Source: Candidatus Sphingomonas phytovorans (GTDB lineage: Bacteria > Pseudomonadota > Alphaproteobacteria > Sphingomonadales > Sphingomonadaceae). Taken from it: DNA of 64,000 nt. Below the pieces are notes generated by a model that was not told the DNA's origin, ran no database searches, and saw only the letters and a list, made by a program, of their open reading frames with translations. Where the stretch lies: positions 1,986,501 to 2,050,500 of the forward strand of contig CP119314.1 in the NCBI GenBank assembly GCA_029202385.1, given 5' to 3'. Below are positions 36,371 to 44,722 of the stretch, piece after piece (within the stretch, counting starts at the first letter, position 1; every line of letters begins with the position of its first letter). Made by a program: the position numbers and the translations under genes.

Positions 36371-37336
36371 TCAGGAACCGACCGAGATGCGGTTCGACAG
36401 GCGACCGAGCCCGTCAATCTCCACATCGGTCGACTTGCCGTCATAGAGATTGAGGTAGGTGCCGATATTGCCGCGCGGATGCTTTTCGGTGCCCTTCGAC
36501 GCGGTGCCGGTGTGCAGGCAATCGCCCACCTCCATCGTGAACCACTTGCTCGCTTCGGAAATCACCCGCTCCACCGGGAAGAAGTAATTGGCGGTGCTGT
36601 CGTCGGCATAGCATTCGCCGTCGATATAGCCGCGCACGCGCAGCGCGTTGGGATCGGAAATCTCGTCCTTGGTCGTCAACCACGGCCCCATCGCCGCGAA
36701 GGTATCCGCCCCCTTCGACTTGCTGTGATAGATGAACAGCAGATAGGTGTCCTCGCCGCCCTCGAACTTTGGGCGCCACGCCAGATGGTGCGGCTTGATC
36801 ACTTCGGGACGCTGCTTGAGCGCGATCGAATCCTGCGAGAACTTCACCCCGCTTGCGGTGACGTCGTTGGTCAGCGTGTAGCCGAACACATAGTCCAGCG
36901 CCTTTTCAGGCGGCACGTTCTTCGCCGTCTTGCCGAACACGATCACCGGCTCCGGCTCGGGGATCGACTGGCCGTGATCCTTGAGCAGCTCGATCGACTT
37001 GTTGTGGCCGGTGAGCGCCGAACGCCCCTTGGTGAAGAACATCGGCGCGGTCATCGGCTTGACCGCATATTGGTTGAGATTGTTGTTGTTGACGGCGCAA
37101 CCGAGAATCTTCGACGGGCGCGGATTGGGCGCCATCCAGTCGGCATCGGCAAGGCCGATGATCGGCAGGCGCCCGGCAAGGGCCGCCTCGATCGCGGCGG
37201 CGGCGCTGTCCAGCCCGGCATTGCCGGCCTCGATCAGATCCTCCATCCACGCATATTCGAGCGCGACCGCCTTATCGTCCGTCACGCGCGCGATCACCGT
37301 CGGCTTGCCGTTGATCCTGATGGTGCCCAGCTTCAT
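36371..37336 (-). CDS. Fumarylacetoacetate hydrolase family protein
   Basis: A 321-residue FAH-superfamily enzyme, distinct from the other copies in the window. It has a long N-terminal domain (residues 1-90), the phrase GCAVNNNNLNQYAVKP where others have GxNYxxH, then FGYTLTNDVTASG and CLHTGTASKGTE. The changed substrate-loop phrase suggests an unusual substrate. The ATG at 37336 follows AGGAGAG. It lies between the Rieske oxygenase and the dioxygenase in one operon. Confidence 0.78.
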   Translation of the reverse strand: MKLGTIRINGKPTVIARVTDDKAVALEYAWMEDLIEAGNAGLDSAAAAIEAALAGRLPIIGLADADWMAPNPRPSKILGCAVNNNNLNQYAVKPMTAPMFFTKGRSALTGHNKSIELLKDHGQSIPEPEPVIVFGKTAKNVPPEKALDYVFGYTLTNDVTASGVKFSQDSIALKQRPEVIKPHHLAWRPKFEGGEDTYLLFIYHSKSKGADTFAAMGPWLTTKDEISDPNALRVRGYIDGECYADDSTANYFFPVERVISEASKWFTMEVGDCLHTGTASKGTEKHPRGNIGTYLNLYDGKSTDVEIDGLGRLSNRISVGS

Positions 37337-37376
37337 GTTACTCTCCTGCTTTTTGCAAACGCCCGCGCCGGAGCGG

Positions 37377-38660
37377 TCAGATCGTGTGTTCGGCGTCCTC
37401 GGCGATCATCCCCATCGCGAGTTGAAATTCGCGTTTTATTTCATCAGGTTGACCCACCTGATGTGGGTAATCCGGCTGGTTGAAGCGATAGGCGAGCTTG
37501 CGCCCCAACTCCCAGCTTTCCTCCAGCGTCATCGAGGTGGTGAAGATCTCGCGATGCTTGATCGGAAGCTCGACGCATTTGTTGCGATCGGGATCGCGGA
37601 TCAGCCCCTTGGGATCGCGGCCCTCCGCCACCGCCTTCATATTCTCGTCGAACGAACGCCGCAGCATGATGATGCCGAGATCGCTCTGCCCGAGATGCTC
37701 TTCGGTGCGATCGGCGATCGCGCCCTGCCCGGCCCAGGCGACAATGTCCTGATTGAGCACATGGCTGGTGATCCACTCGCCGTGTTCGTCCTTCACCGGC
37801 CCCCGCCAGTAAGGCACGCGCTGCTGGACATACGGTTCCTGCGCGACGGGCACGCGGTGGAACATCCAGGTGATGCTCAGCGTGTTCTCGTCATCGACCG
37901 GCACGCGCCATTCGATATGATCGCCGAGGAAGAAGGCGTTCGGCCACAAGGCGGTCGAACCGACCGTCCAATGCTGGCTGTCCTTGTCGGTATCCTCGCG
38001 GACGCGGCGATAGATGTGGCCGAACTCGAATTCGTCGAACTTCAACTCAAGGTGCTTCGGCCCGTAGCTGCCGTCGCCCGACAGGCGGGATGACCAGTTC
38101 CGGTGCATCCATTCGAAGTGCACCGGGTCCAGGCTGTTTTCCTGGCACTGGAACCAGTTGCACGGCACATCGGCATAGACGACCTGGCGAAAGCCGTTGT
38201 CCCAGGTAAACGGCTCCCAATTGGGCACCAGCGGCGGCTGGCCCGGCCCCATATAGGCCCATAGCATCCCGGCCTTTTCCTCGACGGGATAGGCCTTGGT
38301 GCGGATCTTGTCGCGGAAGCGCGCCTTGGGGTTGGCGATATCTTCATAGGGTTGCTGGAGGCATTTGCCATCGGTGGCGAAACACCAGCCATGATAGCTG
38401 CAGCGCAGCCCGTCTTCCTCGATGATGCCGAACATCATGTCGGCGCGGCGATGCGGACATTGACGGTCGATCAGCCCGTAGCCGCCGTCGCCCGCGCGGA
38501 ACGCAACGAGCGATTCGCCCAGCAGCTTGACCGGCTTTATCCCGAGTTCGTCGATTTCAGCGGCCGCCGCGAAGGGATGCCAGTAACGGCGCAGCAGCTC
38601 ACCCATCGGCGTTCCCGGGCCGACGCGCGTCAGTCGTTCATTCTGTGCCGGACTGGCCAT
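37377..38660 (-). CDS. Rieske non-heme iron oxygenase, terminal subunit
   Basis: A 427-residue oxygenase. The Rieske centre is C68-x-H70 ... C87-x2-H90 (RQCPHRRAD, LRCSYHGW). The mononuclear iron motif is NSLDPVHFEWMH. Length and order match the phthalate 4,5-dioxygenase / vanillate demethylase group of homotrimeric oxygenases. These need an external reductase, and none is found in the window. It is the first gene of the operon running to 32115, with a strong GGGGGAGGAGG ribosome site. It may hydroxylate or O-demethylate an arylacetate. Confidence 0.88.
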   Translation of the reverse strand: MASPAQNERLTRVGPGTPMGELLRRYWHPFAAAAEIDELGIKPVKLLGESLVAFRAGDGGYGLIDRQCPHRRADMMFGIIEEDGLRCSYHGWCFATDGKCLQQPYEDIANPKARFRDKIRTKAYPVEEKAGMLWAYMGPGQPPLVPNWEPFTWDNGFRQVVYADVPCNWFQCQENSLDPVHFEWMHRNWSSRLSGDGSYGPKHLELKFDEFEFGHIYRRVREDTDKDSQHWTVGSTALWPNAFFLGDHIEWRVPVDDENTLSITWMFHRVPVAQEPYVQQRVPYWRGPVKDEHGEWITSHVLNQDIVAWAGQGAIADRTEEHLGQSDLGIIMLRRSFDENMKAVAEGRDPKGLIRDPDRNKCVELPIKHREIFTTSMTLEESWELGRKLAYRFNQPDYPHQVGQPDEIKREFQLAMGMIAEDAEHTI

Positions 38661-38721
38661 CTTCCTCCTCCCCCGAAACGTCAAAAATTGTTAAGTCCGG
38701 GCTATCGCGCGGTATCGACAC

Positions 38722-38749
38722 GCGCAACAACATGATCTATTTGTTGCGC
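38722..38749. promoter_or_regulatory. GCGCAACAA inverted repeat at the IclR start
   Basis: GCGCAACAA (38722-38730), 10-base spacer, TTGTTGCGC (38741-38749): perfect 9-bp arms. It ends directly at the ATG of the IclR gene and lies in the divergent promoter with the Rieske operon. The half-site TTGTTGCGC recurs at 42065-42073 before a TonB receptor gene. Likely an autoregulatory IclR operator. Confidence 0.55.
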
Positions 38750-39586
38750 ATGTCGCAACAGACTTTGCCCGACAGCCATGACCGCGATCCGCGCCGGCAA
38801 GCGCCAACGGAGGGGCTCGGCAAGATCGAGGCGGTCGCAACCGCGACCGCGATCATCGACTTTCTCGCCGAACGCGGCCGCAAGGTCAGCGTGCAAGACG
38901 TGGCGACCATGTTGGGCATCACCAAATCACGCGCCTCACGCCACCTCGCCAATCTCGAGCTGCTCGGTCTGGTCGGGCGGCAAGGCAGCCGCGGTTATGA
39001 GCTTGGCTGGCGGCTGGTGCGCTGGGGTCATATCGCCGCCGGAAGGCTCGATCTCGTCACGCTGCTCGATGAGTATATCGTGGCGCTCGCGCGCGATGTC
39101 GGATTGACGGTGTTGCTATGCACCGATGCCGGCGGTGACGCGGTCGTGGTGCGATCGATCCCCGCGCCGCAGGCAATCCATATCGACGTGAAACCGGGAC
39201 TGGTGCTGAGCCTGCCGCACTCGCCGTCGGCCCGGATTGCCTTCGCCTTCCAGTCGCGCGAGCGACGGGAGAAATTGCTTGGCCATTTATGCGCGCGCGA
39301 GCCGAATTTCCGCATCGCCGACCGCAATGAGTTCATGGTCCAGATCGCGGATATCCAGCGCCATTATGTTTGCTGGACACGCGACAAGTTCAATCTGGGC
39401 CACGGCGCGGTGGCCGCGCCGGTATTCGATCAGGACGAACAATTGCGGGCGGTGGTGACGGTGATGATCCCAAGCTCGGAACTCGGCGAACAAGGCCCGC
39501 CGCGCCCGCTGATCGATGCGTTGCTGCGTTGCTGCAGCCTGTGCTCGCGGCGCCTCAACTCACGCTTCCACTTCCCCGTGGGATAG
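38750..39586 (+). CDS. IclR-family transcriptional regulator
   Basis: A 278-residue regulator. The N-terminal winged helix (VSVQDVATMLGITKSRASRH, LANLELLGLV) is followed by the IclR effector domain (LSLPHSPSARIAFAF, GHGAVAAPVFDQDEQLRAVV). The first ATG of a good reading is at 38750; an ATG at 38732 lies inside the inverted repeat. Neither has a clear ribosome site, so translation may be leaderless or weak. It is divergent from the Rieske operon and followed by a terminator. Confidence 0.85.
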   Translation: MSQQTLPDSHDRDPRRQAPTEGLGKIEAVATATAIIDFLAERGRKVSVQDVATMLGITKSRASRHLANLELLGLVGRQGSRGYELGWRLVRWGHIAAGRLDLVTLLDEYIVALARDVGLTVLLCTDAGGDAVVVRSIPAPQAIHIDVKPGLVLSLPHSPSARIAFAFQSRERREKLLGHLCAREPNFRIADRNEFMVQIADIQRHYVCWTRDKFNLGHGAVAAPVFDQDEQLRAVVTVMIPSSELGEQGPPRPLIDALLRCCSLCSRRLNSRFHFPVG

Positions 39587-39591
39587 CAAAG

Positions 39592-39630
39592 CGAAAGCCC
39601 CCGTCGATATGCGACGAGGGCTTCGTTTTT
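39592..39630 (+). terminator. Intrinsic terminator after the IclR gene
   Basis: A stem from CGAAAGCCC and CGTCG pairing with CGACG and GGGCTTCG, loop about four bases, followed by TTTTT. A good rho-independent terminator for the plus strand, 5 bases after the stop; the TonB receptor gene converges on it. Confidence 0.8.
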
Positions 39631-39674
39631 CGCCACGGCACCGGGCGACCGCAACGGCCGCCCGGTACTTCAGA

Positions 39675-41948
39675 TCAGAACTTCGTACCGAATTGCACGC
39701 CGATCGTGCGCGGCTGCGCGACGAGCGTCTGATACGGCGTCACCGAATCGGCGATCGAGTTGATCTGCGCCCGCTTGTCGAACAGGTTCCGTGCGAACAA
39801 CGACGCGGTCCAGTCCTTCTTGTGGGCGAAGGTCAGCGCTGCGTTGACCAGGGTGAACGCCTGTGGCGCCATCAGGTTGTAGGCGGGGCGATAGTCCATG
39901 AAGGCATATTTGCCGCGATGCTGCGCATCCACCCGGAATTCGAGCGAACTGTCGCCCGCGACCGCCCAGCTATACGACGCGGAGCCGTTGAGCGTGAACG
40001 TCGGGGTATTGGCGAACTGCGTGCCGGCCACCGGCGAGCCGGAAATCGCCGGCTGGTCCTTCAGCCACTTCGCCTTGAACACGGTGCCGCTGGCAGTCAG
40101 CTCAAGCCCGTGCACCGGCCGAGCGGTCAGATCGAACTCGACGCCCTGCGACCGGGCGCACAGCCCCGAGCAATTGAGCACACCCGAGAACGACCCGTTG
40201 AAGAAATCGCCCGAGATCTGCGTATTGTACCAATTGATCCGATACAGCGCGATGTTCGCCTGCAATGCGCGGTTGAACCAGTCGGTCTTGGCGCCGGCCT
40301 CGAAGTTCCAAGTATAGTCAGGGCCGTAGGACGCGGGCAACTCCGGCACGACCCGGACGATAGTGCCGCCGGCGCGATAGCCCTGCGACGCCGAGGCGTA
40401 GAGCATGACATCGTTGGTCGGCTTATAGTCCGCCTCGAACTTGTAGATCGCCTTGCTTTCCTTGCTCCGCACATCGTCCGGCGCGCCGTTCGAGCCGAGC
40501 CGCAGGAACGGCACGATCGAGGTCGCGATATCGTGGCGGGTATTCGAGAACACGCGCACGCCGCCAAGGACCGAGAATTTGTCGGAGAGCTTCAGCGTCG
40601 CTTCACCGAAACCAGCCCATTGGTCGAGCTTGAAATCGCCAGCGCGCCGATACCACAGGGGGTCGGATGGAATAGAGTAACCGGTGCGCAGGTTGACGTC
40701 GACAAAGCTGTTGTCGATCTGGGTCCGGCGATTCTGGTAGATGCCGCCGACGATGAAGTTGAATGGGCCGTCGAAGCTCGTCGCCAGCCGCAATTCGGAA
40801 TTCCACATCGTCAACTTCTGCGCCGAGCGGAAAGTGATCGCAGTCGGCAATGTGATCTGCGGGAAGGCACCAATGCTCTGGAGGAAGCCGAAGAACAGCG
40901 GCAGCCCCTGCTGATCGGTATAGCTCTCGTTGCGGCGGCGCTGATAGGATTGCGTAAATGTCAGCGTCATGTTCGAGAAACGATGCTCGAGCGTCAGGCC
41001 GGCGAGGATCGAGCGATCGTGATACGGCTCCCGGCTCTGCGTCCTGGACTGGAGGTCGCCCGCCGCCGGCAGTGTGACGCCGCCGATCACTGACGGACGC
41101 GACCATTCATAGGGTTGCCCGTTGGACTTCAGGTCCTGCACGTAAAGCTGCGTGGTAGCGGTCGTATCCGCACCGAGCTCGTAGAGGCCGTTCAAGCGAA
41201 AACCCCAGCTATTCGCGCTGTTGATGTTGTCCTTGCCGAACGCCTTGTTGTCGATGAAGCCAGGCGTGTGGACACCGTAGCCGACAAGCCGGAACGCGAC
41301 TGAATCGCCGAGCGGCACGTTGATCATGCCCTTGGCCGAATAGCCCGCCCCACCATGCTCGACCTGCGAGCCTTCGACGTCGACGCGTCCCTCCATCACA
41401 CCCAGCTTCGCCGGGTTGGACAGCACGCGGACGACGCCGGCCAGCGCCGACGAGCCGTAGAGCGTACTCTGCGGACCGCGCAGCACCTCGACGCGCTGCA
41501 CGTCATAGACGAGGAAGTCGGTCTGGCGGCCAGCCGCGCTGGTCGCGCTGTCACCGGTGCCGGCGGTTGGCATGTTGTCGTAATAGAGACCGACGGTGGA
41601 TTCGCCCGCGCCAACCAGGCCGCGGATCATCAGGGTGTTCTGCCCCGGCCCGGCATTGATGACGTTGAGGCCCGCGACGTTGCGCGTGACCTGCTCGATA
41701 TTCGTCACCTGGCGCTTGGTCAGATCTTCGGCGGTGATCACGCCGATACTGCTCGGGGTTTCCTGAAGCCGCTGCTCGCGCTTGTTGGCGGTGACGACGA
41801 TATCGGGAATGCCGCTATCGTCAGCGGGTTTCGCGGTGTCGGTATCAGCCGCGGGCACGGCATCGGCAGCCCGTGCAGCGGCTGGCGTCGCTACCAGCGC
41901 TACTGCCATCGCCACGGAGGATGCCGCCATCATAACTGTCTGTTTCAT
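39675..41948 (-). CDS. TonB-dependent outer-membrane receptor in the aromatic island
   Basis: A 757-residue receptor. Signal peptide MKQTVMMAASSVAMAVALVA ends near PAAARA. The TonB-box region is DIVVTANKREQ; the plug carries SSIGVITAEDLT and the signature RVEVLRGPQSTLYGSSALAG. The barrel ends with TIGVQFGTKF. The start at 41948 has AAGGTGGG upstream; an earlier in-frame start would disrupt the signal peptide. Two regulator sites lie upstream: the 12-bp palindrome at 42019-42030 and IclR-like half-sites at 42065-42085. It presumably imports the aromatic growth substrate. Confidence 0.93.
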   Translation of the reverse strand: MKQTVMMAASSVAMAVALVATPAAARAADAVPAADTDTAKPADDSGIPDIVVTANKREQRLQETPSSIGVITAEDLTKRQVTNIEQVTRNVAGLNVINAGPGQNTLMIRGLVGAGESTVGLYYDNMPTAGTGDSATSAAGRQTDFLVYDVQRVEVLRGPQSTLYGSSALAGVVRVLSNPAKLGVMEGRVDVEGSQVEHGGAGYSAKGMINVPLGDSVAFRLVGYGVHTPGFIDNKAFGKDNINSANSWGFRLNGLYELGADTTATTQLYVQDLKSNGQPYEWSRPSVIGGVTLPAAGDLQSRTQSREPYHDRSILAGLTLEHRFSNMTLTFTQSYQRRRNESYTDQQGLPLFFGFLQSIGAFPQITLPTAITFRSAQKLTMWNSELRLATSFDGPFNFIVGGIYQNRRTQIDNSFVDVNLRTGYSIPSDPLWYRRAGDFKLDQWAGFGEATLKLSDKFSVLGGVRVFSNTRHDIATSIVPFLRLGSNGAPDDVRSKESKAIYKFEADYKPTNDVMLYASASQGYRAGGTIVRVVPELPASYGPDYTWNFEAGAKTDWFNRALQANIALYRINWYNTQISGDFFNGSFSGVLNCSGLCARSQGVEFDLTARPVHGLELTASGTVFKAKWLKDQPAISGSPVAGTQFANTPTFTLNGSASYSWAVAGDSSLEFRVDAQHRGKYAFMDYRPAYNLMAPQAFTLVNAALTFAHKKDWTASLFARNLFDKRAQINSIADSVTPYQTLVAQPRTIGVQFGTKF

Positions 41949-42018
41949 CTTACCCACCTTTCCCCTCCCAACACATCGTCCGGACCAGGTTGCTGAACCC
42001 ATCTCCAGATCGAATTAG

Positions 42019-42030
42019 ATAACATGTTAT
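42019..42030. promoter_or_regulatory. ATAACATGTTAT operator candidate (TonB receptor promoter)
   Basis: A perfect 12-bp palindrome 71 bases before the receptor start codon. It is the longest and best copy of the motif seen at 28533, 46249 and 46329. Confidence 0.6.
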
Positions 42031-42064
42031 TTTTATCCACACTGGATGCAACGCGCTTGATGAT

Positions 42065-42085
42065 TTGTTGCGCGCAGCGAAACAA
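42065..42085. promoter_or_regulatory. IclR-like half-site pair before the TonB receptor
   Basis: TTGTTGCGC (42065-42073) identical to one arm of the repeat at 38722-38749, then GCGAAACAA (42077-42085), which matches the other arm at 8 of 9 positions. The arms point outward here rather than inward, so this is a weaker case. Confidence 0.4.
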
Positions 42086-42125
42086 CAAACCGCGACACGA
42101 AGCTGCAACAGTGAAGCAATATGGC

Positions 42126-43481
42126 TCAGGCTGGGCCACTTCCCTCGTGCTGCATCGCCATCAGGCAGGAGCGGAACTGCTTCAGACCAACCGACAACAA
42201 GAGTGTCGCAACCGGGCCGACGATCGCCGCCGCCAAGGCGAGCGACAGGTTCAACGCCTTTTCGTCATGCAGGATATAATCCCCGATCAGGGCCGGCAGG
42301 ACCGGACCGAGCGTCACCGCGAGAATCCCCACGGTGAGGCCGAACACCGCGCTCAACTGCGCCCGCATATTGCCGGGCGCGACCATCTGGATGGCGGACG
42401 GAATGAGCACCGGCACGAAACCGCCGAGGAATTTGATCGGCCAGAGCATCGCTGCCATTGTCGTCGCATCCGGCATCAAAGGCATCGCGGTGGCGAAGAC
42501 GCTCAGCCCGATCGCCGCATACAACGCGAGCCGAAGACAGGCGTCGCTTCGCCCACGCGCGATCATCCGGCTGGACAGCCAGCCCGCCGACAACATGCCA
42601 ATCGGCCCGGCGGTGAGCGATGCGAGACCATTGACGTGCCCCGTCTGCGCCGCGTTCCAGTGGAACGTCCGGATGAACAGTTCGGGATACCAGGCGTCCA
42701 TGTAGCTCATGATCGCCAGCATCGCCGATCCGAGAAACAGCGAGACCGACATTGCCGGCCAGGTCGCCAGAAAGCGCCCGATGCGCGCCAGCGAAAAGGA
42801 TCTCCCGGTCTCCACCGCCGCATGATCGATATCCCGCGCCGGTTCACGCAGCGTTGAGATCCATAGCGCGACGAGCAAGCCCGGCGGACCGATCACCAGA
42901 AAGACGGCGTGCCACGACCGGACCGTCCCGATCAGCGGCAAATGCATATCCGGCGACCGAGCGACCAGTTCCACCACCGAGCCACCCAGGATCAGCGCCA
43001 GCCCAGCCCCGATATAGATGCCGACCGAATAGACGCTCATCGCGCGGGGCAATCGCGCCTTGTCGAAACTGTTGCTGAGCAGCGAATAAGCGGACGGCGA
43101 CAGCGTCGCCTCCCCCACCCCAACGCCGATCCGCGCCGCCATCAGCATCGGAAAGGAGCGCGCGAACGCGCAGCAGGTCGTGGCAAGGCTCCACAATGCC
43201 ACGCCGCAGGCGATAATCCGCGTGCGCGGATAGCGGTCGGCGAGCCAACCGATCGGCAGGCCCATCACCGTGTAGAAAATACCGAACGCGCCGCCGGTAA
43301 GCAGGGCGAACTGCGTATCCGTCAGATGGAGGTCCATCTTGATCGGCCCGACCATCAGATTGAGGATCTGGCGATCGAGGAACGAAAAGGTATAGGCGAC
43401 CATCAGGACGGCGGCCGTATACCAGCTATAGGCATAGCTTTTTGGCTCGGGCCGGCCGGGCGAAAGCGTGATTTCCGCCAC
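42126..43481 (-). CDS. MFS transporter, Spinster-like
   Basis: A 451-residue carrier with about 12 spans. Family marks are YTFSFLDRQILNLMVGPIK in span 1 and the loop GWLADRYPRTRII. The start is a GTG at 43481, six bases after the stop of the Rieske gene, so it is co-transcribed with the HpaE-like and Rieske genes. Likely importer of an aromatic acid that shares the pathway. Confidence 0.87.
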   Translation of the reverse strand: MAEITLSPGRPEPKSYAYSWYTAAVLMVAYTFSFLDRQILNLMVGPIKMDLHLTDTQFALLTGGAFGIFYTVMGLPIGWLADRYPRTRIIACGVALWSLATTCCAFARSFPMLMAARIGVGVGEATLSPSAYSLLSNSFDKARLPRAMSVYSVGIYIGAGLALILGGSVVELVARSPDMHLPLIGTVRSWHAVFLVIGPPGLLVALWISTLREPARDIDHAAVETGRSFSLARIGRFLATWPAMSVSLFLGSAMLAIMSYMDAWYPELFIRTFHWNAAQTGHVNGLASLTAGPIGMLSAGWLSSRMIARGRSDACLRLALYAAIGLSVFATAMPLMPDATTMAAMLWPIKFLGGFVPVLIPSAIQMVAPGNMRAQLSAVFGLTVGILAVTLGPVLPALIGDYILHDEKALNLSLALAAAIVGPVATLLLSVGLKQFRSCLMAMQHEGSGPA

Positions 43482-43487
43482 CGCCGT

Positions 43488-44663
43488 TCAGCTCACCGCG
43501 ACGATTGCGGTGCCCGCCGCGAGACGGACCAGCGGATCGGCGTTTTCGAACCGGGTGCCGGCGGGGTTGTCGCCCGCCGCGACGCGTTCGATCTGCCGGC
43601 GATAATATCTGCGCAACAGCCCGATCCCCTTGTCGGAAGTCACGAGATGTTCCTCGGAGTGAAAGGTGATCGCGCCCTGCCCCACCTGCGCCTCATAGTC
43701 GCCTGGCAGTGCGCGATGCTCTTCCTCGGTCAGGTCGTGCCACAGCTTGCCGTTGAAGTGCGACCGGATCCTGGCCAGCGCCCCTTTCTCCGTCACGCGC
43801 CCGGCGGAATAGATGCGAAAGCTGGTGTCGTCGATCGGCAGTACCCAGCCGAGCAACGAACATGACCCGACATTCTCGGCACGGGGATTGGCCACCGCGC
43901 GAATGGTGGGCAGCACCGCCTCGGTGATCCGGCGATGGACCTTGCCTTCGCCGAGATCGCGGACCTGCGTGCTCTGGATGCCACGCTCGGTTTCCTCGAA
44001 CACCACCTCCGGCATCAGCGCCATCTGCGCGACGAACTGGTTGCCGCTGAAGCTGCCGTGCAGGATCGGCACATGGAACGGGTCCATGACATTCTCGAAA
44101 TGCTGCAGCCAGTTGCATGGTACGATTGCCGGACCGCCGCTGCCCAGACTGGTATCGTCAGCCTCGATGAACTCGCCCGGCTCCAGTTCCTCCAGCACGT
44201 CGTAGCGCGGCAGAACGGGCATATGCTCGGGCGGCCCCATATAGGCGAAGATCAGGCCATAGAGTTCCTGCACTGGATAGCCCGGCTGGCGCACCCGCGA
44301 CGCCGTCCGCGCTCCACCCGCAGGCTCACACGGTTGTTCGAGGCACTTGCCGTTCACGTCGAACAGCCAGCCATGATAGCAGCAGCGGATGCCGCGCCCA
44401 TCGACCTTGCCGTAATACAGCGAGGTGCCACGATGCGCGCAGCGTTCATGGAGCAGCCCCGGCCGTCCCTCGCCATCGCGGAACAGCACCAGGCGTTCGC
44501 CCAGCGCGGTGACGATGCGCGGCGTCTCGCACGCATCGGCGCTCACCGCCACCGGGTGCCAGTAGCGACGCAGCAATTCGCCCATCGGCGTACCGCGCCC
44601 CACCTGCGTCAATCCCGGGTCGAATGTCGGGGTCGGCAAGCTATAGGCACTGAACATTTCCAT
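43488..44663 (-). CDS. Rieske non-heme iron oxygenase, second copy
   Basis: A 391-residue oxygenase. The Rieske centre is C75-x-H77 (ERCAHRGT) and C94-x2-H97 (RCCYHGWLF). The iron motif is ENVMDPFHVPILHG. It is similar in plan to the copy at 37377 (the shared opening GTPMGELLRRYWHP is identical over 14 residues) but shorter, so the two are paralogues with probably different substrates. The start at 44663 follows GGAG. It is the middle gene of the hpaE-Rieske-MFS operon. No reductase partner is visible. Confidence 0.88.
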   Translation of the reverse strand: MEMFSAYSLPTPTFDPGLTQVGRGTPMGELLRRYWHPVAVSADACETPRIVTALGERLVLFRDGEGRPGLLHERCAHRGTSLYYGKVDGRGIRCCYHGWLFDVNGKCLEQPCEPAGGARTASRVRQPGYPVQELYGLIFAYMGPPEHMPVLPRYDVLEELEPGEFIEADDTSLGSGGPAIVPCNWLQHFENVMDPFHVPILHGSFSGNQFVAQMALMPEVVFEETERGIQSTQVRDLGEGKVHRRITEAVLPTIRAVANPRAENVGSCSLLGWVLPIDDTSFRIYSAGRVTEKGALARIRSHFNGKLWHDLTEEEHRALPGDYEAQVGQGAITFHSEEHLVTSDKGIGLLRRYYRRQIERVAAGDNPAGTRFENADPLVRLAAGTAIVAVS

Positions 44664-44722
44664 ATCCGCTCCATTATTTCGGGGCGTCGTACCGCGCCCT
44701 CTTTCACGACAGACGTCAGGCG

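Noticed and set aside
39516..41093. A 525-codon plus-strand frame running on from the IclR region
   Set aside because: Antisense to the TonB receptor; no ribosome site and a terminator lies in its first part.
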